DNA from: Rossellomorea aquimaris
GTDB taxonomy: Bacteria; Bacillota; Bacilli; Bacillales; Bacillaceae_B
Length of the DNA: 49,636 nt
NCBI RefSeq assembly: GCF_003315075.1
Contig: NZ_QNRJ01000013.1
Span: forward strand, 1-49,636
Direction of reading: 5' to 3'
Part shown: in pieces, positions 44,114-49,636 of the stretch
Numbering within the stretch: position 1 is the stretch's first letter
How the letters are laid out: each line of letters begins with the position of its first letter
Program-made: the position numbers and the translations under genes
The notes under the pieces: model-generated
Database searches by the model: none
What the model was told of the DNA's origin: nothing
What the model saw: only the letters and a program-made list of their open reading frames with translations

Positions 44114-44233
44114 AAAAGCGGAGGCGGCTTGTTCAGCCCCGACAAGCATAAGGCGAAGCTGCTGAAAAGGCGGCTTTTTGCCTTTTTGGCAGCTTTGACT
44201 TATGACCTCGAGGGGCTAGCCGCCGGAGCTGGA
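44114..44233 (+). repeat. Hairpin repeat C3 (full, type I)
   Basis: Copy of C1 251 bases further on, with the inner stem GAAGCTGC/GGCAGCTT fully paired where C1 has a mismatch. Confidence 0.88.
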
Positions 44234-44239
44234 TATTAG

Positions 44240-44360
44240 AAAAGCGGAAGGGCTTTGCACAGAGGCGACAAGCATAAGATGAGGCACCCGGAAAGGCGTT
44301 TTTTGCCTTTTTAGGTGCCTTAGCTTATGACCTCGAGCCTCTAAGCCCTGGAGCTGGACA
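44240..44360 (+). repeat. Hairpin repeat C4 (full, type II)
   Basis: Copy of C2 251 bases further on; differs at a few positions in the right inner arm (AGGTGCCTTAGCTTATG). Confidence 0.88.
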
Positions 44361-44364
44361 ATCT

Positions 44365-44398
44365 AAAAGCGGAGGCGGCTTGCTCAGCCCCACAATCA
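44365..44398 (+). repeat. Hairpin repeat C5 (truncated left end)
   Basis: aaaagcggaggcggcttgc followed by tcagcccc, then the match is lost just before the mgsR terminator. Only the left outer arm remains. Confidence 0.8.
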
Positions 44399-44400
44399 TA

Positions 44401-44444
44401 TTGAAAACGGCAGGCACTTTTCAAAAAGTGCCTGCCGTTTTCAA
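44401..44444 (-). terminator. mgsR terminator
   Basis: TTGAAAACGGCAGGCACTTT forms a perfect palindromic stem with its complement across a short loop. The T-rich lower stem serves as U tract for the minus-strand mgsR transcript. Confidence 0.75.
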
Positions 44445-44468
44445 TCCAACCTATTATTCATTATACAT

Positions 44469-44855
44469 TTAGCTACTTTTCTTCAACGGTCTGTTCTTGT
44501 TCGCTAGGCTTTGTAATCCCTCTGGATTGTATCCGACCACCAGCTTTTTACCGTCTGTTAACAAGGGTCTGCGGAGAAGTTTTGGCTCTTCAATAATTAA
44601 TTTAATCACTTCTGATAGAGGTAATTCGTTCACATCTTTCCCTAAGTCTTTGAAGGTTTGGCTTCTTGTAGCCAATATTTCATCGAGTCCGTCGGTGGTC
44701 AGGGACAGTAGCTCCATTAGCTCTCTATGGGTAGGCGTCTCTCTGAATAGATGTCTTTCATCAAAATCAACGGAATGGGCAGTCAACCATTTCTTGGCTT
44801 TACGGCAAGAGGTACAGCTTGGATAAGTAAAAAATGTCAGGTTATTCACTTTCAT
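44469..44855 (-). CDS. mgsR: Spx/ArsC-family stress regulator MgsR
   Basis: Spx-like regulator that contacts RNA polymerase; in B. subtilis MgsR (YqgZ) controls part of the sigma-B regulon. The redox CxxC is CTSC in FTYPSCTSCRKAKKWL; HLFRETPTHREL and RSQTFKDLGKDV, PKLLRRPLL and VGYNPEGL are family motifs. 128 aa. AAGGAGG lies 5-6 bases before the ATG. No obvious sigma-B promoter (GTTTAA is present but without a matching -10). Confidence 0.94.
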   Translation of the reverse strand: MKVNNLTFFTYPSCTSCRKAKKWLTAHSVDFDERHLFRETPTHRELMELLSLTTDGLDEILATRSQTFKDLGKDVNELPLSEVIKLIIEEPKLLRRPLLTDGKKLVVGYNPEGLQSLANKNRPLKKSS

Positions 44856-45026
44856 GACCTCCTTAAATTTAAGCTTGCATGTTCATGATACGTTAAACAT
44901 ATTGTACATTAGTTGTATAACTTTTGTATAGTAATATCCCTTGGAAAATTGTGAACTTTTTATAAACAATGAATGAATCAAGCTATAATAGGCTTTCCAT
45001 TCATATCCATTCTTTTTCTCGAGGCT

Positions 45027-45032
45027 TATAAT
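45027..45032 (+). promoter_or_regulatory. Possible -10 (TATAAT) of the SufR-like gene
   Basis: A consensus TATAAT lies 36 bases before the start codon at 45068; the -35 at 17 bases (TATCCA) is poor. Confidence 0.35.
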
Positions 45033-45067
45033 AGAGTTATTAACCACAAAATTGAGGTGTTCCTTGA

Positions 45068-45766
45068 ATGGATATGACACTGAAGGTTACAAGCGTACTT
45101 TCAGACCCGACCCGGTATTCCATTTACTTGTACATTTGTGAGAGAAAACATGAGCTTTCAGTTCAAGACATCGCCGAGAAGTTTCATATTCACCCGAATG
45201 TTGCCCGTCTACACCTATCAAAGCTGGAAGAGATCCGAGTGTTGCAATCAGAATATGTAAAGACCGGCAAAGGCGGCAGGCCAGGCAAACGATATATTCC
45301 TTCTGAAGAAGTCGTGCAGTTATCCTTTCCTCCCCGTGACTTCCGTTTACTTAGCGATCTCACCATTGCCTCATTAGCTAAGCTCGGAGAAGAAGGGTTC
45401 AGGGTTTTGGTGGAGACAGGATATGAGTACGGTAAAAGCTTGGTGGACCACTACCTTGAAAGCCGTAACCTATCCTTAGGTGGGGTAACTCAAGCTGAAA
45501 AGTTGCAAGTTTTATCACAAATTGCCAAATCAATCGGCTTTACTTTAGATGAGTCAATCAGTGATGCGGATCCCATCAGGTTCCACTATGATCATTGCCC
45601 TTTTAATGAAAATGCTCAGCTGGAACCCTTGTTCATATGCGGTTTACACAACGCGTTATTAAAAGGTATGTTTGAAACTCTATACTCTGTGGAAGAATTT
45701 AAACAAGAAGAAAATATGATAAATGACTGTTCCACGTGTAGATATCACGTAATCGTCACAAACTAA
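45068..45766 (+). CDS. Winged-helix regulator with C-terminal Cys cluster (SufR-like)
   Basis: N-terminal ArsR/DeoR-like winged helix (about 5-75: LSDPTRYSIYLYICER, VQDIAEKFHIHPNVARLHLSKLEE split by normal turns, GRPGKRYIP wing). The C-terminal domain carries DHCPF, FICGLH and DCSTCRYH, a spacing like that of SufR-type regulators that bind an iron-sulfur cluster or metal. Targets are unknown; it is divergent from mgsR, with both starts separated by about 210 bases. GAGGTG lies 8 bases before the ATG. 232 aa. Confidence 0.8.
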   Translation: MDMTLKVTSVLSDPTRYSIYLYICERKHELSVQDIAEKFHIHPNVARLHLSKLEEIRVLQSEYVKTGKGGRPGKRYIPSEEVVQLSFPPRDFRLLSDLTIASLAKLGEEGFRVLVETGYEYGKSLVDHYLESRNLSLGGVTQAEKLQVLSQIAKSIGFTLDESISDADPIRFHYDHCPFNENAQLEPLFICGLHNALLKGMFETLYSVEEFKQEENMINDCSTCRYHVIVTN

Positions 45767-45779
45767 AAGCAAACGGATA

Positions 45780-45809
45780 TTTACTTTTATGGTAGTATTC
45801 ATTTATAAT
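45780..45809 (+). promoter_or_regulatory. Sigma-A type promoter of yqgY
   Basis: TTTACT, 18 bases, TATAAT, about 40 bases before the yqgY start. Confidence 0.5.
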
Positions 45810-45847
45810 ATTGAATGATGGACTTAGGGTGCAAAGGAGGGTTACAT

Positions 45848-46093
45848 ATGGATCGTATGTTTAGAGTTCTTGGATTTTGGACTGGTATATTTGCTGTAAT
45901 GTTCTATCTTGGTGATATGACCACGACATCATTAATCTTTTTAGGCCAAACAGGATTCTTCATTATGCTTAGCTATTTAAAACTGTCCGAACGTATGTAT
46001 ATTTACATTTTCGGTGCTTACTTAACAGTGTTCTTTGCTGGATTTACTTACTGGACGACCTTTATGATGACTCCGGGTGCAGGAGGACACTAA
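45848..46093 (+). CDS. yqgY: DUF2626 membrane protein YqgY
   Basis: 81-aa protein with three closely packed hydrophobic helices (about 4-22, 25-45, 50-74) and a Gly-rich end GAGGH. Matches the YqgY/DUF2626 family; function unknown. The ATG at 45848 has AAGGAGGG 6-8 bases upstream. Confidence 0.88.
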   Translation: MDRMFRVLGFWTGIFAVMFYLGDMTTTSLIFLGQTGFFIMLSYLKLSERMYIYIFGAYLTVFFAGFTYWTTFMMTPGAGGH

Positions 46094-46094
46094 A

Positions 46095-46134
46095 AAAAAT
46101 TCCCTTTAGCTTATGGCTCAAGGGATTTTTTTTG
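46095..46134. terminator. Bidirectional terminator yqgY/yqgX
   Basis: ATTCCCTTTAGC/GCTCAAGGGAT stem flanked by A and T runs on both sides, between the convergent genes. Confidence 0.85.
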
Positions 46135-46140
46135 TGCAAT

Positions 46141-46776
46141 TTAAAACCCATTTAAAAATGGATTTGAATCCATCTCACCTTCAATCGATGTTTCCGGACC
46201 GTGACCAGGTAGAACCGTCGTATTCTCTGGCAACGTTAACAACTTTTCATGAATGCTTGCCAGCAGCTCTTTATGATTTCCTCCAGGCAAATCGGATCGC
46301 CCGATACTGCCCATAAATAACGTATCTCCCGCTAATACAATTCCACTTTCTTGTACATAATAAGAAATACTACCAGGTGAATGACCAGGGGTTTCAAATA
46401 ACTGCAGCTTAAAATCACCAATGGTCAGATGTTTTTCATTTGTTAATATGTAATCAGCAGGCTTAAGTCGGATCAGGTCACCCATCATGAATAATTGTGA
46501 CCCGTTTAATGAAGGATCCAGTAACCACTTAGCTTCTTTCTCGTGGACATATACCGGAATGCTATAATTGTCACGTACTTGATCAACTGCTCCAATATGA
46601 TCAAAATGAGCGTGAGTAAGGAGAATGGCTAACGGAGTATACGAATGATTCTCTAACCACTGAATCAGCTTCTCCCCTTCTCCACCCGGATCGACGACCA
46701 GGCATTCATTTTTTGTGTTCCATAGAATATAGCAGTTGGTTTGTAAAGGTCCTAACGGAATTTGTTTCCACTGCAA
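46141..46776 (-). CDS. yqgX: MBL-fold metallo-hydrolase YqgX
   Basis: Metallo-beta-lactamase fold hydrolase of the glyoxalase II-like group. Metal ligands are in LLTHAHFDHIGAVDQV, ETPGHSPGSISYYV, LAGDTLFMGSIGRSDLPGG and LPGHGPETSIEGE. The TTG at 46776 (product QWKQIPLGPLQTNCYIL) has GGAGGTG 6 bases upstream and gives 211 aa as in B. subtilis; a longer frame upstream lacks homology. Substrate not assigned. Confidence 0.93.
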   Translation of the reverse strand: MQWKQIPLGPLQTNCYILWNTKNECLVVDPGGEGEKLIQWLENHSYTPLAILLTHAHFDHIGAVDQVRDNYSIPVYVHEKEAKWLLDPSLNGSQLFMMGDLIRLKPADYILTNEKHLTIGDFKLQLFETPGHSPGSISYYVQESGIVLAGDTLFMGSIGRSDLPGGNHKELLASIHEKLLTLPENTTVLPGHGPETSIEGEMDSNPFLNGF

Positions 46777-46875
46777 CGTCTCCACCTCCAAATGTGATAC
46801 TATTATTGTAGCAGAACTTATCACATCATAAAAACATGGTGGATAGAGCGCCATAGAAGTGTCAAATTTTTGACC

Positions 46876-46904
46876 TCGACAAACAGAGGAAAAAAATATA
46901 AAAT
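46876..46904 (+). promoter_or_regulatory. Sigma-A type promoter of yqgW
   Basis: TCGACA, 17 bases, TAAAAT, each five of six to consensus. About 72 bases before the yqgW start. Confidence 0.5.
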
Positions 46905-46975
46905 GTTAATGAGTGCATTTATGTACATATGGTTATCAGGTAGTAAAACGCATTTTAATGAAAGGGGTCATATAA

Positions 46976-47149
46976 ATGGGTCTTGTAATTATTACAGCAT
47001 TGGTTACATTATTAGCATTGTTTGCAGTAGTAAGCACTTTCAAAAACAAGAATGCCATGGGAATTCTTTTCTCACTGGCAACATTAGGCATTTTTGGTTG
47101 GTTTACAATTATGACTGTCCTTCACTCTGGTTACCCAGGTGGGAATTAA
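46976..47149 (+). CDS. yqgW: DUF2759 small membrane protein YqgW
   Basis: 57-aa protein, MGLVIITALVTLLALFAVVS then TFKNKNAMG and a second helix (LFSLATLGIFGWFTIMTV), ending SGYPGGN. Two membrane helices with a short basic loop. Position between yqgX and yqgV supports yqgW; function unknown. AAAGGGG lies 8 bases before the ATG. Confidence 0.85.
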   Translation: MGLVIITALVTLLALFAVVSTFKNKNAMGILFSLATLGIFGWFTIMTVLHSGYPGGN

Positions 47150-47169
47150 TTAAACAAATGAATCATCAT

Positions 47170-47207
47170 AAAAAAGCCTTCCGTTTCATAACGGAAGGCT
47201 TTTTTCC
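47170..47207 (+). terminator. yqgW terminator
   Basis: AAAAAGCCTTCCGTT/AACGGAAGGCTTTTTT stem with a short TCAT loop. Confidence 0.9.
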
Positions 47208-47214
47208 TTTTAAC

Positions 47215-47283
47215 TAGGGTACCCGAAAGTTATGTAGGCACTAAAAAGTACCCTATAGACCTTTACAATGGGTACGTTATAAT
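47215..47283 (+). promoter_or_regulatory. Promoter and GGGTAC operator-like repeats of hxlR gene
   Basis: TAGACC, 16 bases, TATAAT (47256-47283) is a sigma-A type promoter. GTACCC (47248-47253) and GGGTAC (47270-47275) form an inverted repeat around it, and a GGGTACCC palindrome lies at 47217-47224. This is a likely binding region for the regulator itself; inference from symmetry. Confidence 0.5.
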
Positions 47284-47370
47284 AGAAATAAGTTTAAGAT
47301 GATCAGGATAATAGCCAATGTAGCGGTCTATCCTATATGGAAAGAATCGTTCTGGAACGGAGGTTTATTC

Positions 47371-47724
47371 ATGAAAAAATATAATATACCTGTAGAGGCT
47401 TCCTTAGAAGTCATCGGGGGCAAGTGGAAAGTTGTGATTCTCTGTCATTTGATCAAAAGCAAGCGAAGGACCAGTGAATTGAAGAAACTGATGCCTGGAA
47501 TCACTCAGAAAATGCTGACGCAGCAGCTGAGAGAGCTCGAAGCTGATGGAGTCATCAATAGAATTATTTACAATCAAGTTCCCCCGAAAGTAGAATACGA
47601 ATTAACGGAGTATGGATGGTCATTAAAAGGACCTTTAGATATGCTATGTGCATGGGGAGAACAGCATATTGAAAAAACCTATCCTGACAAAAGCGAAGTG
47701 TTGGTGGATAGTGAGGAAGCATAG
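47371..47724 (+). CDS. HxlR-family transcriptional regulator
   Basis: MarR/HxlR winged-helix protein: VEASLEVIGGKWKVVILCHLI is the family signature, followed by RRTSELKKLMPGITQKMLTQQLRELEADGVI and the wing region VPPKVEYELTEYGWSL. Members often respond to aldehydes or quinones and regulate a neighbour, but no divergent target gene is adjacent. The ATG at 47371 has GGAGG 7 bases upstream. 117 aa. Confidence 0.92.
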   Translation: MKKYNIPVEASLEVIGGKWKVVILCHLIKSKRRTSELKKLMPGITQKMLTQQLRELEADGVINRIIYNQVPPKVEYELTEYGWSLKGPLDMLCAWGEQHIEKTYPDKSEVLVDSEEA

Positions 47725-47737
47725 TTCAGCAAACCAA

Positions 47738-47775
47738 TGGGGTGAGTATCTTTAAGATACCCACCCCTTATTTGT
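47738..47775 (+). terminator. hxlR-gene terminator
   Basis: GGGGTG-GTATC pairs with GATAC-CACCCC around a TTTAA loop, followed by TTATTTGTT. Confidence 0.7.
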
Positions 47776-47778
47776 TGC

Positions 47779-48093
47779 TTATGGTTCTAGTCTACGCTGT
47801 ACAGAAGAAAGTTTCCCTTCCATTGTCGACTTCTTATCACGGCGGTCATCGATTCGAATATTTGTTGCCACTCGTTTGATCCCCTGTTGGAAAGGCGATT
47901 CATGAATGTCTTGTATGACCTGAAACAAAACGGGAAGATCCCCCTCGATGATGGTATTCATCGGAGTCAGTTGAAAACGGATTTCCCCTTTTTCCTCATA
48001 CTCTTTAAGTATTCTATGTAAGTCCGCTACATAGGAACTTACACTTGGTGATTCCGTCCCGATTGGAATGACTGTTACATCAACGATTGCCAT
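47779..48093 (-). CDS. yqgV: MTH1187 family thiamine-binding protein YqgV
   Basis: 104-aa ferredoxin-like fold protein: VDVTVIPIGTESPSVSSYV, FQLTPMNTIIEGD and RVATNIRIDDRRDK are characteristic of the MTH1187/YkoF thiamine-binding type. Exact role unknown. The ATG shares a base with the yqgU stop (TAATG), so it is coupled to yqgU. Confidence 0.93.
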   Translation of the reverse strand: MAIVDVTVIPIGTESPSVSSYVADLHRILKEYEEKGEIRFQLTPMNTIIEGDLPVLFQVIQDIHESPFQQGIKRVATNIRIDDRRDKKSTMEGKLSSVQRRLEP

Positions 48094-49199
48094 TATAGAT
48101 CTGCTCCTTCTTCTTTCAGTAGTTGAATGATGGTTGAGTCCGTCAAATCGATTACTTTCTCAAGTTGATTTCCATATAAACAATAGTCCCCATTTGGTGA
48201 ACACTGAATAGGTTCTAAAGGAAGATCCTCAAAAAGAACATTTTCTCCTCCAGAAACCGTATCCCATTCTTCTAATGAGAATGTCCCAGAGTAAGTATCA
48301 AAGGAACCCGGTTCATTTGCCACGAAAGTAATCAACTGACCCTTCCCTTCTATCATATCATAATAAGGAATTAACCAATCAGAATAACGGCTCAACAGAT
48401 CTACTGTAAATTCTGACTGAATCTCACCATTTGCAGTAATGAATTGATACGCAAACGGACCTTCTTCTTCACGAGAAAAGATAGATAAAAGAGAATCCTT
48501 AAATTGATTGAAGTGGACGCTTGTATCCACAATCATTTCCTTCTCACCACCCTGAATATTCTGGGATATGAGTGGAGCCGCAACGCTGATTTCTTCCTTA
48601 TTCCAATCTTGAAAAAGAATGGAAGATTTTGATTGCCACTGAACAAATGGCTGCTCTACTTCAATAGAATCCATTGTTCCCTCTTCTACATCAATATGAA
48701 AAACTTGAAAGCTCCAATCTTCGCTGAAGCTGGTCATGAGTAAAGCATTGTCATCAAACTGGTTCCAAGAATGAGTCAGTTCGTAGGATGGAATGTCTTC
48801 CTGAAATAGCACCTCTCCTGCTCTGTCTATTATCGTCACCCGGGCTGAATACGAGGCAGGTGCAGAATGTATGAGTATTTTTTTCCTATCGGGTGAGATG
48901 CTTGCACTCACAAATGACGAAGGAATACCATAGATTTTCTTATTGCTTCCATCATAGAGATTATATATATATAAAGAGGATAGATCATCATCATTTTGTA
49001 CGGATAGAATCTCTGAATCTGAAAGCCAGCCTATGTTTTCTACAAAACGGTCCTGAGCAAGAATTCCTGCAACGACTTCCTTGTTTTCAGGCTTCTCTTT
49101 CACGGGGGGAGAAGTTTGAGTTTGTTCAGTTTGACAAGCTGACAGCCACAGAATACTTATTAGAAAAAACAGCAATACATTTACCTTTTTCTTATTCAT
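48093..49199 (-). CDS. yqgU: YqgU-like beta-propeller lipoprotein
   Basis: Lipoprotein with signal peptide MNKKKVNVLLFFLISILWLS and lipobox LSAC. The mature part has repeated beta-propeller-like strands (VENIGWLSDSEILSVQ, SISPDRKKILIHSA, ELTHSWNQFDDNALLMT). Matches YqgU by position and layout; function unknown. The ATG at 49199 has GAGAAGG upstream. 368 aa. Upstream, 49200-49470 is AT-rich without a confident promoter; a weak TGACC/GGTCA hairpin lies near 49304-49337. Confidence 0.85.
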   Translation of the reverse strand: MNKKKVNVLLFFLISILWLSACQTEQTQTSPPVKEKPENKEVVAGILAQDRFVENIGWLSDSEILSVQNDDDLSSLYIYNLYDGSNKKIYGIPSSFVSASISPDRKKILIHSAPASYSARVTIIDRAGEVLFQEDIPSYELTHSWNQFDDNALLMTSFSEDWSFQVFHIDVEEGTMDSIEVEQPFVQWQSKSSILFQDWNKEEISVAAPLISQNIQGGEKEMIVDTSVHFNQFKDSLLSIFSREEEGPFAYQFITANGEIQSEFTVDLLSRYSDWLIPYYDMIEGKGQLITFVANEPGSFDTYSGTFSLEEWDTVSGGENVLFEDLPLEPIQCSPNGDYCLYGNQLEKVIDLTDSTIIQLLKEEGADL

Positions 49200-49470
49200 A
49201 ATCCTTCTCCCTCCCTCCATTCTTTTCATACTAATTAGTACGTTTCAAAGCAGAAAATGTTTCAAAATTATTAAAAAAACATTACAAAAATCCAAAAAAG
49301 TGATGACCAGATGTTCACTCGCACACCATTTGGGTCACCACGATCGGTTATTCTTTAAATAGGATGATGATTTATTTTACTCCTGATTTTCACTTTGTAC
49401 AATAGTTATTTATGGAACCTGTCAAAAGATTTTTCGATTCATTTTTTATGATAAGTCGAATTTCATACAG

Positions 49471-49504
49471 TCTTGTCGGGGCTGAGCGAGCCGCCTCCGC
49501 TTTT
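49471..49504 (-). repeat. Hairpin repeat D2 (truncated left end)
   Basis: On the minus strand aaaagcggaggcggctcgc, tcagccccgacaag: the left arm only, immediately following full copy D1 in its own orientation. Confidence 0.8.
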
Positions 49505-49509
49505 GTTTC

Positions 49510-49629
49510 ATCCAGCTACGGCGGCTAGCCCCTCGAGGTCATAAGCTAAATTGGCCAAGAAGGCAAAGAACGCCTTCCCAGCCAATTCATCTTATGCTTT
49601 TCGGGGCTGAGCGAGCCGCCTCCGCTTTT
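49510..49629 (-). repeat. Hairpin repeat D1 (full copy, minus orientation)
   Basis: Outer stem GGCGGCT/AGCCGCC and CCCC/GGGG; inner CATAAG...AATTGGCTGG pairs with TTGGCCAATT...CTTATG through several G-T wobbles. The right end reads GTAGCTGGA instead of GGAGCTGGA. Close to the window edge; more copies may follow outside. Confidence 0.85.
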
Positions 49630-49636
49630 GTTTCCT

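Noticed and set aside
43863..44398. CRISPR-like array
   Set aside because: Repeats are 120-bp palindromes in direct contact, without unique spacers of regular length and without cas genes nearby.
46870..47217. 115-codon plus-strand frame over yqgW
   Set aside because: It covers the promoter and terminator and is out of frame with the well-supported 57-aa yqgW.

Overview
The window is chromosomal DNA from an endospore-forming member of the Bacillaceae. It carries spo0A, spoIVB, the whole spoIIIA operon and the comG operon, in an order largely colinear with the spo0A-yqgU part of the Bacillus subtilis chromosome. The protein sequences, the OLE RNA and the B12-dependent ribonucleotide reductase suggest a marine or halotolerant Bacillus/Rossellomorea-type organism; the species assignment is inference. 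Most genes lie on the minus strand, so each run is described here in transcription order.

Right to left: yqgU-yqgV; an orphan HxlR regulator; yqgW, yqgX and yqgY; a SufR-like regulator; mgsR; tRNA-Gln with an attached repeat array; a cupin; comGA-GB-GC-GD-GE-GF-GG; aroK; yqzE; yqhG-yqhH; a tandem glycine riboswitch with gcvT-gcvPA-gcvPB; yqhL; lipM; nrdJ; yqhO; yqhP; yqhR; aroQ-papA-efp; spoIIIAA-AH; accB-accC-yqhY; nusB, folD, xseA-xseB-ispA; OLE RNA; oapA-dxs-tlyA; argR; recN; spoIVB; spo0A.

Functional groups: (1) sporulation control and mother cell-forespore signalling (Spo0A, SpoIVB, SpoIIIA channel), with recognisable sigma-A, sigma-H, sigma-E and sigma-F/G type promoters; (2) isoprenoid supply (IspA, Dxs) in one operon with the large OLE ribonucleoprotein RNA and its membrane partner OapA; (3) fatty-acid initiation (AccB/AccC); (4) glycine cleavage under a glycine riboswitch, close to the octanoyltransferase LipM; (5) a class II ribonucleotide reductase split by a 319-nt group I intron and preceded by two NrdR boxes; (6) the competence pseudopilus.

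The main unexplained structure is a family of about 120-bp intergenic hairpin elements, nine full and four truncated copies at four loci. Their inner and outer stems differ from copy to copy, yet most copies keep both stems paired, often through G-T wobbles, while the flanking and loop motifs stay fixed. Every array ends in a copy truncated at the same side. Several genes have non-standard or disputed starts (spoIIIAD ATT, comGG CTG, comGA possibly frameshifted). Compared with B. subtilis, sinI-sinR-tapA-sipW-tasA is missing between yqhG and yqzE, and nrdJ sits where mntR would be.
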